Positions 1-12,700 of a stretch of 64,000 nt of DNA are shown here, piece after piece. The notes beneath the pieces were generated by a model. That model was not told the origin of the DNA and ran no database searches. It saw only the letters and a list, made by a program, of their open reading frames with translations. The stretch is from Lepraria neglecta (taxonomy: Eukaryota; Ascomycota; Lecanoromycetes; Lecanorales; Stereocaulaceae), in assembly GCA_033220425.1 (NCBI GenBank), contig CM065649.1:1612001-1676000 (forward strand), in the 5' to 3' direction. A program made the position numbers and the translations under genes. The stretch's first letter is position 1. Every line of letters begins with the position of its first letter.

Positions 1-2098
1 CTACCTCCCGCTGGCTATACCGCTTGTGCATGGCCACTCTGTTCAATGGTATGGACGAGAGCGATACATCGCTTACTTCGCGTTTCATTCGGGGCAAGAC
101 GGGGTCAGTAGCAGAGCGAGAAAGTGACGGCGGTGGCTTTTGAGAAGCTGAGCGCTCGTCCGTTAGAACACGCTCCAAAGTACGTCGAGGCTTCCGAGCC
201 TGCACGCGTTGCACCGCTGTGCCCGGCTTCTGCGACGCCTGAGATATTGCTGCTTTCATCGATGTTGGACGGTTTGGTGAGGGTTGCTTCAATACTCCAA
301 GCTTTTGACAGAGCAAAGCAGTCAAGTCTGGTAGACGTGCAGCATAGCTAGAATTGTTAGTAGGGTGTTCAAGTAGGTTGGGGGAGAGGACTTACAAAGG
401 AAGCACCACGTCCACACAGAATTGCAGTAGGTGATTGCTAGTACTAGTTTTATCCACCGCTTTCGCGGCATGTTGAGAAGATTGCCTCTCCTCTTTACTG
501 GACGTCTTGTCTTCATCCATACTCATGGACTGCCAGATGCATAGTCTGTCAACTAAAAGATCCAGGAATGTATTGAGATCCTGCGGCTTCTTGGGCTTCT
601 TCGTCTTCTTTTGTGACTCCTCATCTCCTTGTATGAGGCATTCTTTTGCGTTCTGCTCGATGGAGGGTGCTATTGAGGAAGCTTCAAGAGCAAGAACCTC
701 GAGAGCGAGAATGATCTGCATCTGTGTTTCCCTAGCTCGCTGCTCGAGCAAGACGGCTCTAGTTGCATCTCGTCGAGCATCTGCAGAATCGCAAGCAGTT
801 GAAGGCTCGTCTCTGCTAAGCCACCAGCGAGTAATGCTTACCTCTTCCCCTGGGTACAAGCCATTCTTCCCGATTTTAGTCTTTTTCGACCTGCGTACTT
901 TCTTGCCAAGATTAGTAGTGACTGTTGCGCTTTCGTCTTCGGACAGTGGCCCAAATGGGAGATCTTTGACCACGCTTGGTAATGTTTCACGATACTTGGT
1001 GTCCATGGTCGTCAATGACAAGATACTCGTTCTTAGGAATTGTATCAAATGCGACTGGTCGTAGCCGGAGCCGTCACTTGTATGGAAAGCTGCTCGAGCT
1101 CGAGACAAAGGCCCTTTGGCAAAGTATGCCAGTGAAGTCTACGAATACTGTCAGCGACGGTATCAAGGTAAACAACGTATTGAAGACCTACCTTAGATGC
1201 ATACAAAGCCTCCTGGTATTGTGATATGATTGTGTTTAGTATCTCCTCTGGCTCTTTTGCTGCCTTTTCCACCATACTTTCCAAAAGGCCTTCATCTTGC
1301 TCCGGTAGGATGGAGGCTGAAATCCGGTCAGTCGTTGGACTAGGTGGTGTGATTTTCTGTACGGGTTTCTGCAGGCATAATCGAACTCCAGGTATCTTCC
1401 CAGATCTTGTTACACCATTGCGGGCTTCAGAGTCAAGCTTGATAGCTGCAGAGCGCCACCACTCATCACTTGAACCTCGACTTTGTTCCTCATTCTGCAC
1501 TATCTGCGAAGGGTAGCGATTCATAGCTCCAGCCTGAAGTCGCTCAACCGCTCCTGTCGTCACCCATTGTCCCAACCTGCACAGCGCGTATATCCCAATT
1601 TGAACTTTCTCCACAGCATGAAGTCTCCCCTCAGATGTTGACTGTGCGATCAAGACCGTTGGCTGAGTCGAAATCTGGTTCTCTTGTTGATTACCTTCCA
1701 GGCCTTCTATCCATGCTGAGAATAATCTGGAGCCGAACTCGTCTTCCTGATCGCCTACTGGGTCGAGGTATGCTAGCGGTAGACATGATCGAGGTATTAG
1801 AATTCTTGGTACCAATTGCTGGGCTGTTGGAGATGGAAGCGAAGGGTGCGCCTGAGATGAACTTGTCAACTCATTGCAATTGAGCAGTTCCGAGAATGGT
1901 AAGTACCTGTAGAGTGAATGGTGGTCCGATCTGCGCTCCATCCTCTCTGAAATCGGCATGCTTGCGTTTACGAAATGTTTTGGCGGGTAGGACGTCAATC
2001 GGGTTCGATGTAGTGGGCAGCAACACGTCTGAAGGTTCTCCGGATGCCGGAGAAGGTGGACAAAGCCTCTGTCCATCCGTAGTGGTCATTGGAAGCAT
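1..2098 (-). CDS. SLD3: DNA replication regulator Sld3, cut by the window edge
   Basis: Sld3 brings Cdc45 to loaded Mcm2-7 and, after CDK phosphorylation, binds Dpb11 to fire origins in the nucleus. I read four exons: 2098-1907, 1851-1192, 1138-396 and 347-1, with phases consistent across GT-AG introns of 55, 53 and 48 nt. About 647 residues are visible and the reading frame is still open at base 1, so the C-terminus lies outside. The Sld3 family core is recognisable: YQEALYASK at the end of exon 2, then TSLAYFAKGPLSRARAAF, a QMQIILALEVLALE helix, and FCVDVVLPFYAARLPD across the last junction. The residues after that (QKLGV, then a basic, serine-rich tail with TLERVLTDERSAS) fit the conserved Sld3 tail. 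The ATG at 2098 gives MLPMTTTDGQ. A perfect MluI cell-cycle box lies 55 bp upstream. Identification is from family motifs remembered, not from a search. Confidence 0.88.
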
Positions 2099-2152
2099 TC
2101 ATTGCATTATTGCTCGTTCTTTCCTCCCATATGTACATGTCATAGATCACCG

Positions 2153-2158
2153 ACGCGT
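2153..2158. promoter_or_regulatory. MluI cell-cycle box (ACGCGT) upstream of SLD3
   Basis: ACGCGT is the core site of MBF (Mbp1/Swi6-type) factors that drive G1/S genes in fungi. It lies 55 bp before the SLD3 start codon in the 220-bp divergent gap shared with the F-box-like ORF at 2319. The other ACGCGT copies I noticed lie inside coding or pseudogene sequence. The site is seen; its use is inferred. Confidence 0.5.
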
Positions 2159-2318
2159 GAAGCGCGAGGCCTCAAAAGCGGAGCGATCTCCGCAGCCGAA
2201 GTTTTGCCGAGCCGAACTTTCTCCAACTCTTTTGACCGTTATAGTTCTATCGCTACTTCAGGGACAATATATCTATAGTTGAAGGGGGCTGCTTAATACA
2301 AGTCTTCTATTCAGAGCA

Positions 2319-2903
2319 ATGCCAAGCTTTCTCGGTCTGCCACCGGAAACCCGACTACAAATCTACCAAGAATTTGTTTCCACCGAACTCCACAGCGTGC
2401 ACATAGGTTCACCATTAGAGAGTAGACTTGTCTGCTACAACAATCAAAATGTTCATACTAGCATACTCCGTGTCTGCAAACAGATCTACAACGAGGTCAG
2501 CCCCATCCTTTTCAAACATAACGACATCACCTCAAAGCTCTACATCTACCTCATATTGAGCACGAACGAAGCCTGCGGCGACATAGAATCTGCATTTCAG
2601 GCCATTTCAAGCTCAAGGCAATTTCAGTCTATCAGGACCTGCAGTTTAGAAATTGCCTGGTCTCCGAATTTCTCTATAGACCCCGAACACGATTGGTGGC
2701 CTGCCCAAGATAACTTCGATCTGCTTCACAACAAGCTGGAGATGATACGCGGCTTCGTCTCCCGAATTAAGTCATTGGAAAAGATTGAGGTTCTCTGGCC
2801 CCCTTACTTTCCGTACGATGGAGAATGCTTAGAGCCATTGAGCAGAGGGCCGAGGAATTATGGGCTTTCTGTTTTTGATGGAAATTGGGTCTTGGAAATG
2901 TGA
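2319..2903 (+). CDS. F-box-like hypothetical protein (194 aa)
   Basis: Single-exon ORF. The N-terminus begins MPSFLGLPPETRLQIYQEF and is followed by ILRVCKQIYNEVSPILF near residues 47-63. This pair of motifs (LPxExRLxIY, then a VCKQIYNEVxPILF helix) marks a very large group of fungal F-box-like or 2EXR-like proteins of mostly unknown role. I see no LRR, kelch or WD repeats behind it, and no signal peptide or membrane segment. It is transcribed away from SLD3 across a 220-bp gap. If the motif works as an F-box it would bind Skp1 in an SCF ligase, but this is inference. The stop at 2901 may not be the true end if a short 3' intron is missed. Confidence 0.6.
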   Translation: MPSFLGLPPETRLQIYQEFVSTELHSVHIGSPLESRLVCYNNQNVHTSILRVCKQIYNEVSPILFKHNDITSKLYIYLILSTNEACGDIESAFQAISSSRQFQSIRTCSLEIAWSPNFSIDPEHDWWPAQDNFDLLHNKLEMIRGFVSRIKSLEKIEVLWPPYFPYDGECLEPLSRGPRNYGLSVFDGNWVLEM

Positions 2904-3119
2904 AGATGCAGGGTAGAGAGAGAGTTCGTAAACCGGTCAAGAGAAGAGCGAGTTCTCGACTGTGCTTCTATGAATTTCTCTAAAATCAGGATGTGCTTGC
3001 CAATGCAGACCCTGGCTGTGCGGAATCTGTGAGCGAAATATAGATATTGCGATGCCGCCCTAGATTCACGACAAGTCAACCTCCGCACAAAAAGCATCAA
3101 CACTGAACAGTGCTACCAG

Positions 3120-4287
3120 CTACTCACCCAGATTAGCCCTAACTCCTCGTCTTCCTTGCCTTACACAAATCGCATCAATCTCAACAACAGCCTCGTAAAT
3201 ATCATCCCACGTCACCCAATCAATTGGGCCTATAGTATTCAGCGTGAGAGTGCATCGCCCATCCGCTATCAATATTGCTCAGTATGACAGCGAAGAAAAG
3301 CAGTGAAGCTGACTCACCGCCGTAAAGAGCTCGCGGCAGTTCTACATCGGCATTGGAGCCTCGCAGGCCGAAGCTCTGCTCTGAGCGACCTAACGGCATC
3401 GATTGCAGGAGACTGAGACTGGATTGAGCTGGCGGGCCTGTGGGCGGGGGATTTTTGCATTGGGGAAGCGTTGTCATGGGATTGTATTGGATTTCCATGC
3501 CTATCTGCCTTTTTTCGCCTGGTAGGATGTGTTGTGTTAGAGTACAATGGCTTTTTTTCGAGGAATTGTAGCTCCCGCTTTCTCGGAGTTCTGGCTGTTT
3601 CACTTACCAAGGCTGTTAATCTCCCCACCTTGAGGTTCTGTATGGCCTACTACACATTGATTCAGAAGAGCTGTAGCACCCGATGCGAGTTCGATGGTTG
3701 TCGTGCTATCAGCTTGGTCGTATATGAGGCCGACGTCAAACGCGCAGATTCCATCCGCTGTCTTCTATCAGTGACCGCAGTTTTAACGTGGGATGCATCT
3801 TCTGAGCGAATCGTTAGCAGCATCACTTGTACTTACGGCTAAGAAATCTAATGCGATCCGGGATGTCAAAAATCCCTTGGCTCCTCGTTCCGATCGTCAC
3901 TTTCGTTCGAGTGTGACTCAGGCGAATGAGGTAGCTTGTCATGACGTTGTACGCCTGGACGCAACTTTGGACAGTCAAACCTTCGCCTTTCTCCTCATCG
4001 CACACCAATACCGGAAGCTTAAGTCCTGGTGCTGTACCATTTAGAGCGAGCTCGGACGTGTTAGAAGTGGCCAACGAAAGGTTAGAGAGCGAGCCGGAAC
4101 TGATGACCGAGGGCAATGAAGGCAAGGCGGTCCCTGGTGAGGTTGCCTGAACCGAGTTACTTGGTATCACGAATGCATTCGAAACTTCGGGAATATTCGA
4201 GCTTTGCGCTGCTCGGTGTGCTAGGCTTGAGGTGACGAGGGAAACATGAGTGGCATAAATGCCTAAGAATGGTATACGCAAAAGCAT
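3120..4287 (-). CDS. Secreted cysteine-containing hypothetical protein (248 aa, 3 exons)
   Basis: Exons 4287-3837, 3757-3608 and 3265-3120; phases agree and the total is 249 codons including TAG. The start MLLRIPFLGIYATHVSLVTS looks like a cleavable signal peptide, followed by a Ser/Thr-rich linker with several N-x-S/T sites. The rest follows a pattern common in ascomycete secreted proteins of unknown function: VLVCDEEKGEGL..VQSCVQA, then a FDIPDR..FLSPDGICAFDV block, then a NQCVV segment and finally AICVRQGRRGV near the end. Cysteines are spaced as expected for two disulphides. The first intron acceptor was chosen because it restores the LSPDGICAFD block; an alternative acceptor nearby breaks it. 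Role unknown; it could be a cell-wall or effector-like protein. Confidence 0.72.
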
Positions 4288-6197
4288 GGTCGAAGCTCGC
4301 GTTGCAGGGAAATAGGGAATGGATGATTGACAAGTTTAGCCACAGCGAAGACGATCCCGAGCGATGATTGGGGATTGGTAGAGAGTTTCCATGTGCCTAA
4401 GTACAGATCGGACAATGAAGGTCTCGCCTTTGCAAATGCAGAGCCGGACACCCGAAACACGGATGTTGAGTCGGATAACGCGGTTTCGCACTTCAGCCGA
4501 CGAGCTGTTTCGAGACACTAGCCAAAAGACAATTTGCATAAGTAGAGGATAGAAAGGAAACCCCCATGTAGAAGCCTGTTTGTTGCCAATAGAAGAGTCT
4601 CATCAAGCAGAGGATAGAAAGGATAAAGGTGTCTGGATGAAGCATATATGCCAAAAGATATGTTTCGGGAGCAGTGGATAGACGGATTGCGACGTAACGG
4701 CCCCGAAGGAAGCAATTACGAACATGAGCTGACTCCTCGCAGGTTTTCGTCCAAATTGAAATCACGAATGAGCCCTGTCTTCCTTTGTCGAAAAGCAATA
4801 GAGCTGATTGTTCATCATCCAGTCTTTGGTCTGCATCTCGCTTCGTGACGCGGTCCAGGAACCAGCTGCACTTGATCCATATCCCTTCGTCAATTCGGAC
4901 TCGTCAACACGGTATGGTTTCAGGAGCTTAAAGTATGCAGCAAGAAGTTGAAAAGCCAGCAGTCATATTCGTTGGTCTTGGAAGAAGTCTGTGACGACCT
5001 GCTGAAATGGAAAGGGAAGTTGTGACCATGTAGATCTTACTATAATCTCCCCTCAATGAATCGTATATGGCAAACAAGATAGGTGTGCGAAAGATGTTTA
5101 GCATCGTCTAAATCATGCAGAAAATTGAATAGAGCAAGGTGAAGTTCCGGAGCAGGGCCCAAGTGCAGAAGCCGCTTATATTGCAGATTGAGCGTGCCCA
5201 AAGAACAGGGAGAAGCACGGTCAAACCTATACCGCATTGTAAACAAGCTCGAAGGAAGACGAGTATTGGGGGCGAACTCAGCGAACAGAAGCCATAGGGG
5301 ACTAGCCTGCTAGCTCCTGGTAACGGCCCAGCCACAGCCTTCCAAGCCAATCTCGGCGCTACCGGGATGGCAAGAACCCCCAAAACGCTTGTCGATACTC
5401 ACATTTCTCATACAGAGAAAGCACTGCTCTGTTCGCCTATCATTGGCTCCAGCAAGCTTAGACTTTGCTCCGCAATTGCCCTATAGCCTCGAAAGCAGTC
5501 GCAGCCAAGAGTGACCGGGCCAAGTGCACGGACAAAATCGCGATTTGCCGAAGGATGCCTTGTCAGTGGCGGACCTCAGTCAGCACTGGATCCTGGAGAG
5601 TTGTTTCCATTGATAAGCTCGGAGCAAATCAGACCGCTCGTGCTCGAGTATCTATTCATGTGGGCCGCATCTTAGACCGCTCCTTCAGGAATATGCCCAG
5701 GATTGGCGAGGATGAGCATTGTCATCCAGTAAAGACGGGGCGCAAAGCCAGCCTTTCGGTCATAGTGCTGACTGTAGATGAGAGCTGACTCGCATGTCGC
5801 AACTGTGCTATGATACCCTGCCTGTTACCAGCCAACGAGCCAACCCAGAGGCTTTCAGTCGGCTCCCCGGTAGGCTCGCATTAATTGCTCCAGATCGTAA
5901 ACGAGAGATGGCTACCACTGCCTGCGCCTTCAGATGTGCTCGTCGTAACGGTCATCATTTAAAGGCTTCACATGAAAGGAAAATGCACGGCTGAGCGGTG
6001 TCAGCATCGTACATCCAACGGCTTTACCGACCGAATACGACGTCGGCGTCCCGTCCTCCCACCTTTGATATCTTTCAATTAGCCCATAAGTTCACAAACC
6101 TTCTCAATCCTTCTCATCAACGTTCCCTCACGCTCTGAAACCTTCTCAAACCTGCTCGCTAGCGGCACACGTACTCGAACTAGAGAGTACATAAACA
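4288..6197. other. Gene-poor interval with one short direct repeat
   Basis: About 1.9 kb. The open frames here are short and show no family motif. The 15-bp word AGAGGATAGAAAGGA occurs at 4544-4558 and 4609-4623, 65 bp apart, each preceded some bases upstream by GCCAAAAGA-like sequence only in part. The right end (6000-6197) is the laccase promoter. Confidence 0.6.
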
Positions 6198-8469
6198 ATG
6201 GGTTTCTTCACAGACTGCTCGAAGGCTTTGCTGAGCATACTATCTTTGACGCCTGCCTCAGATAGGTACTCCTCCCAGCAGCCATTACCTCTCAGCGGCA
6301 TTACTATCGAGCCAGAGAAAGCCTCACCAGGATTCACGTGCCAGTATCCTTCTTTGAAGGGATGGAAGAGTTGCAATGGGCCACATAGTCGTGACTGCTG
6401 GCTCAAGGACTCTGCGTCTAAGCAGCCACTATTCAGTCAATACGAGTAAGCACCACATACTTGAGGGACGACTATCAGTTGATAAAGTTGACTCTAGCAT
6501 CCACACCGACTACGAGAGTGTTTTCCCGCAAGGTATTCACCGCGAGTACTGGCTCAATGTCACCGACAAGGTGATTTCTCCGGATGGGTACCTCAAGACT
6601 GAAGGCAAAGTCTTGAATGGCTCATATCCTGGTCCTCTAATTGAAGCCTGCTGGGGTGACGACATCACGGTTCATGTCACCAATTATGTCAAGACCAACG
6701 GGAGTACCATCCACTGGCATGGTCTTCGCCAGTTCCATACCAACGAGGCAGATGGCGTGAACGGCGTAACGCAGTGTCCCATTGCTTTCGGCGACACCTT
6801 CGACTACAATTTCAAAGCTTTACAGTACGGCCATACCTGGTATCACAGTCATTACTCCCTCCAGTACCCTGATGGTGTGGCTGGACCTTTGCTCATCCAT
6901 GGTCCCTCAAGTGCCAATTGGGACGAAGCCTGGGACCCAATACTTATTAGCGATTGGAGCCACAGAAGTGCTTTCCAGGACTTTTACGTCGAGCTTGGCA
7001 ATGCTACCAGCGGTGTCCGCGGACAAGAACCCACGATGCAGTCAATAGTCCTGAACGGCACCGGTATGTCCAAGATTCCATACGCATGTTCGATGGGCTG
7101 ACTGTATTGCAGGCAATTACATTTGCGATCCTTCCACTGATCGCAACTGCCTTCCTCCGAAGGAGCGCAAGCCTATCTTCAGCAAAGTCTTTGAGAAGGG
7201 TAAGCGATACCTTCTGCGGCTCGTCAATTCGTCCACCGAGTCCGCCTTCGTTTTCACCATCGACAACCATATGCTCGAAGTAATTTCCACGGATCTTGTC
7301 CCCATTCATCCCTTCAAGACTGAGTCCATTCACATTGGCATAGGTGAGTCGTTTAGTTCATAAATCTTGTCTCAATCAAGACTAAATTATCCAGGTCAGA
7401 GGTACGCCGTAATCGTCGAGGCCCAACCATCAGCGCCGGTTCAGGAGGACGGAAACTACTGGATTCGTACTGTAGTGTCAGACAATTGTGGGACCATTAA
7501 TCAAAGTAACCCAGAAATGGGTGTTATTCGATACAACGCACGCAGCACTGCCCTACCAACATCGACGAATCATACAGCTCTCTCCACGGTTTGCGCCGAT
7601 GAACCTCCCGAAAACCTTGTCCCTGTAGTTCCGTGGCCGGTAGACCACCAGGCAGTGAATGACGTCCTAAACGATACCTTCGAAGCTGATGTTAGCAAAA
7701 ATGAGACCCATGGTGCTTTCCGTTGGGATCTGACAGATACTCCGTTGTGGTAGGTCAACCGTCCCAGCATTATTTTCAAAGTCAGACTCTTACCTTATCC
7801 CAGGCTCAACTTCTCCAATCCCACTATTCTTAACCTTGGCAACACGACGTGGAATCCAGAGTACGCCATCATAGACGAGAACTACGATCGTGGCTACGTT
7901 TACCTCGTCATTACTAGCGAGAATATCCGCAAAGATCCAACCAAGGGCTTCACTCCTGCAGCGCATCCAATCCATCTCCACGGTCATGACTTCGTTATCC
8001 TCGCTCAGAGCACCGGCAACTATAGCGTCGCTGAAACCCCGAAGACTTTCAACTTCAACAACCCACCACGAAGAGATGTGGCGCTTTTGCCAGCACAGCC
8101 GTCTGGCTATTTGGCCATCGGATTCAAAGCTGACAATCCAGGCGTTTGGCTGGTACATTGCCATATTGGTAAGTTCCTTCAGTTCTTCACTCATATTTTA
8201 TCTTATATTTTCCTTCATTATCGTATTCACCAATGGTCTCTTCTGCCTACACTGTTACAAAAAAGTCGATGAAATCTTGGCTAATGCTTCTTTCTTTCCG
8301 TACAGCTTGGCATGCATCTTCAGGACTCGCAATGCAGATTTTAGAGCGCCAGAACGACATCCTTCCTACAATACCCAGCCTGGACCCTACGAGGAAGACA
8401 TGCCAAGGATGGGACACGTGGCTCGCTAGCCATATTAGCACATTTGATCAAGACGACTCAGGCATTTGA
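6198..8469 (+). CDS. Laccase (multicopper oxidase), six exons, 642 aa
   Basis: Laccases oxidise phenols and aromatic amines with one electron each and reduce O2 to water. Exons 6198-6445, 6498-7063, 7113-7343, 7395-7749, 7804-8168 and 8306-8469; all phases agree. The copper motifs are complete: HWHG at residues 155-158, HSH at 199-201, HPIHLHGH at 521-528 and HCHIAWH at 585-591. The residue ten after the type-1 copper cysteine is Leu. The protein ends in DSGI, the C-terminal plug (DSG followed by I, L or V) typical of ascomycete laccases. Three cupredoxin domains fit the length. Sites N-x-S/T are frequent. The N-terminus (MGFFTDCSKALLSILSLTP) has only a weak signal peptide, so secretion is likely but not certain. 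The last intron (137 nt) is longer than the others (43-60 nt). Substrate could be melanin precursors, lignin phenols or other phenolics; the sequence does not tell. Confidence 0.93.
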
Positions 8470-9778
8470 ACGGAATGCCACCTTCACAGACATGAGCGAA
8501 AATTTACTTTTACTTTTGTCACTCCTTGCACGAATTACGGGATGAGATGGGCAGGCTGGGCTTAGGATTGGGGAATCGTTGGCGGGGGGATGGGAGGGCT
8601 AATACCACTTTCTGCTTTACGATTATGGATTACGAAGTACACGAGCTTCTCGGATAATCTTTCATTTCACCCTAGCTAAACAATGCTGGATGGTCGACTA
8701 CAAAATTAAAGTGCATCATACTCTCTTCCAGTAAACAGAAGCTTCCAACGCTGACCAAGGAGCCCTACAATGCAAGTCCAAAGAGCGAATAGTGCTTCTG
8801 TCCTCTCAAATGCATGGAACCTAACCCTCGTGGGTGCTTCTTAGGCCGAGGTTATGCGCTCTGCAAGATCGGAAGTGCATTTTTCAACATGAAAGCGCTG
8901 CAGTGGAGTACTTCCCCTCCTATAAATTTTGCATAGCAATATCAAAAATAACCCGCGCTTTGCAGGACCGCTAGCCCAAGCAATGAGGCAATGTACAGTT
9001 CGAAAGTTGGAGTGTGTCTCAAATGCCGACTTAGTTGGAACATCGGAGTGAGAAAGACGGCGATTTCACATGTAATTGAGCTGCAATTTCGTCCAACTCG
9101 CTGGCTGCTGAGCTAAACATTTCGTCAGTGGTATCGATCATCGACCACAAGATGGGTTTATTCGATTCTCTTGTTTAGCTGCGAGGGGACTATCGATATG
9201 AATAAGTGAGCGGGATGTTAGTTGTTTTACTGGCAGGGGAGTTACGAAGGCATCAAACTCGTAAGCATTTGAGCAAGGGAGTGGCTGTTTTTACTGTCAG
9301 TCGAAGCTGGGGGTGCAGCAGTTTGGCTCCGAAGTCTGTGGCCTTCACTCTTTGTCCAACTCAGATGTGAGGCGGGGACACTGTATCTCTGCCATACAAG
9401 GACGACCTTGTGTACAGTGGTTTTCAAGTTGAATATCAGGACCCTGATATCACGTTGTCTTTCAAACCCTAGTCAACAATGTTCAAGAAGAATGCAGCTC
9501 GACAAGAACCAATTTCATAACCCGCCCCCATACGTACATACGTCTCAATGCAGTATAAATACAAGTTTTGTAGAAACGAGGGTATATAACGCCATCCATT
9601 GAACACCATGCATAGCAGACGAACCCACAATGCTTCTTTTTGGTGGCAGACCCATGCTCATAAATTCCCAAAAATGCCAGCGCAATGAATAGACAATGCT
9701 GCTTTCATCAAATGCTTCCGCTCCAATTCCAAAATGCAGTGGTCTATGTATAATTGTAGGTGTCGTAGAAGGGTAAGA
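8470..9778. other. Gene-poor interval between laccase and coiled-coil gene
   Basis: 1.3 kb between two convergent genes. Short frames only, none with a recognisable motif; no repeat or hairpin stood out. Confidence 0.6.
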
Positions 9779-12700
9779 TCACTTCATTAGGGAGTCGACT
9801 TTCTCCCTCTCGGCATTGATGGCAGCTTGCAGTTTGCGGGTCTGGCGCATAGCTTCGTCCCTGTAGTCATAACAATGTTAGTTACTTGATCGTGTCTACT
9901 TGCTTAGTACGGGCAGTGCAATTTACCTAGCGGACTGCAGCTCCATGACCTCAATCTGGGCCTGGTTCATCCTACCCACCACCTCCTCCATCTCCTGGTC
10001 CGCCTCACCCAGCGCCCTTTCCAACTCCTGCACTCTCTTCTCCAAGAAGTCAGTCCTCAAGGCCTCATCGAGACCCATTCCAATCCCACTGGTCGTCTTA
10101 TCCAATCTGGGTGATCGAGAGCCAAACATCGCAACTGATGGCGTCAAGGGAGACGTTTCCCGTGAAGAGAACGCCGTGGGTTGACGCAGGCCGTTCTTGA
10201 GACGCTGCAGTTGCATGTTATGGCTTTCTCCCATTTCTCGGACTTCGTCTTCGTGCTGGGCGAAGGCTTCTTCGGAGTGTTGTTGGGCGTTCATGAGTTT
10301 GTCTTCTAGAGACTTGAGCTTGCCTTGCATGCTGTTGATGCGGGTGGTGGAGTTCCTTTGGTCTGCTTCGCCTCTACCGACGGCTTCGGCAAGTCTTTGG
10401 CGGAGGCTTGCGTTGGATTCGAGTTGCAGGCGTACTTGGGTTGAAAGAGCTTCAACACGGTTGGCGGAAGCAGTCAATTGATCCGCGAGGCCTGATTTCT
10501 CTCCGTTATGGAAATCCTCGGCCTCTTTCAGTGACTCCGCCTGTGCTCGGAAGATGGCTGCTTGCCTCTTGGCGTAGTCCCGTTCAGCTTCGGCGTTGTT
10601 CATACTCTTGAGCAATGCCTCCATTGTCGCAGCTGTGTCAGCATCTTCAGCACTTGAAGGTACTGCACCGTGCAACTCCCGAAGCTTGTTGATAGACATG
10701 GCTTGCGTAACTTGTAGGTCCCTGTACGCCTTTTCGAGGGAGTAGGAAGTGGCGTACGCTCCGGTCGTGTGATCATGCGATTCTTGGACTGACATCTCCG
10801 GAATTAGGATATCATTTTCTTGCAGGACACTTCTCAGAGAGCCAGTTTCTTGTTCGGCACGATCGAGGTCCTTTTTCAAGCCACCGAGACCCTTCTCGAT
10901 CTGGTACTTTGCCATGGATGCATCCTCAGCTCGCCGTCGAAGCTGCTTGATCTCATGTCGTAAGCTCGTGACTTCTTTCTCATAGCCTATCCTCCGAGGG
11001 GACTGGTTCTGCAAGGCTCTATCTCTTTCCATCTCCAAGTTCCGCAGCTTCTTCTCGTTCTCCTTGTTCTGGTAATTGTGTCGATCCAGAAGACTCTTCA
11101 AGGCTTGGTGTAAAGCATCACGTTGCATCTCGATGTCTTTAACGCGGTCTGCAAGCGAGTCTCTAGACTCGCGCTCTTTATTCGATATCGAGTTGGACTG
11201 TTTCATCGATGTGGACCTTGCCAGTCCTCCTCCTGAATTTCGCGCTACTACTGAAGCGGATCTGGTCAAGCCTAACCCAGTTGTAGGCGATTGCCCTTCC
11301 TCTTCCGCAATGGAAGTGAATTTGGAGCCATGGCTCTGCATTTCCAACTGAAGTATCCTTGCATTCATCAGAGTCGTATTCTCGTTCTTGAGAGAATGTA
11401 ATTCCTGCTGCATCCGCGTATTCTCGTACGTCAGCTTCTGAAACTCAGCGGCTTCCCCTTCTAATCCCTCGACACGTGCTTTGAGCTGAGGAACTATCTC
11501 GTCACGAAGGTTGTCTCGTTCGTCGCAGTGTTGGGAAAGTTGGCCTCGAAGTGCAGTTAGCAGATCTTCGAAGTTGTCCTTGACTTGTCGTTCTTCCTGT
11601 AGCCGTCGTCGATGGTCTTCCAAGGAGCTTTCGAGTTCATGTACACGTCTAGCGACACTGGAAGATGTTGCACGCTCTTTGTCCATCTGTAATCTGGTTA
11701 GCGTGTCTAGTAGATTGGGGTAGTAACATCACTTACATTCTGCACTTGGTCCTCCAGCTGTTGTACGTGTGCTTCGAGTAGTTTCCGTTGGCTACGCTCA
11801 TCTTGTAGCTTCTGGGTCATGCTAAGCTTGAATTGCGCCTTCTCTTGCTCAATCAGCCTTTTCTGCTTCGCCAGATCCTCTCCCTTGCTTGTACCAGCAT
11901 CGCTCATAGGGTACCTGTACGAGCCACTGCCAGAGTCTGAAAAGTAGTCGCTGGTCCGCCGCCCGAGGTCTGGCCCTTGAGAAGCTTCGAGTTGTAGGCG
12001 GTCAACCAAGTCTTCCAATTCCAATTCTCTTCGAATCGAACCGGCGAGCTCTGTACTCACTTCACGCAGCTCTTCCTCCACGTCTGAAGCAAATGCCATC
12101 ATTTCTGAGCCTGGCGGTAACGGAAACCCCGTACCAGGCAAGTACGTAGTATCCATGGTTGTATTGGCCTTTGAGGTATCAATTGCCTGTGGTAGTGATT
12201 TTCCCGACGAGGCGTAGCTCATCGGTGACGGAGAGAGCGGAGAAGGGGCTGGGGAATGGCTTCTGTCGGAGTAGGAGGTGGGCGAGGTTTCCGCAATTGG
12301 GGATGAAGTCTTCCATCCGAAGAAAGAAGTGAGTTTGTTAGGTCCCGGTGACCTGGGTGTCTTTGTTATGACAGCGGGGTCGGAAGAGTCGGAATTGGCT
12401 CTTTCATTGTTCGGACGTCCCGTGGGGTGCAATGACATTGTTCGTTGCAATGCCTCGTCGTTCGGGACCCTTTGAGCCTTGACGGTGTCATGGAGTACTG
12501 ATTCGCTTGCTTGCCGTGACCGGTGTAGTCGTGATGTAGATTTCTTGTTCTCCGTATTGATAGGGGGGAAGTATCCGTTTTGTAGGGGTTGTGGAGTCCG
12601 AGGAGAAAGACCTCGAGGATACCTAAAGCAAGGGCGGGTCAGCAATGTTTCCTTTATGGTATGGAAAGTAACTCACTGATCGAGGTCTCGGGCAATGAGA

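Noticed and set aside
507-1064. Plus-strand open frame of 185 codons
   Set aside because: It lies opposite the SLD3 exon and has no motif; a shadow frame.
4544-4623. 15-bp direct repeat as a possible tandem array
   Set aside because: Only two copies at 65-bp spacing with poor similarity between them; not an array.
5465-5994. Two adjacent plus-strand frames upstream of the laccase
   Set aside because: No family motif, no splice signals that join them, composition like non-coding DNA.
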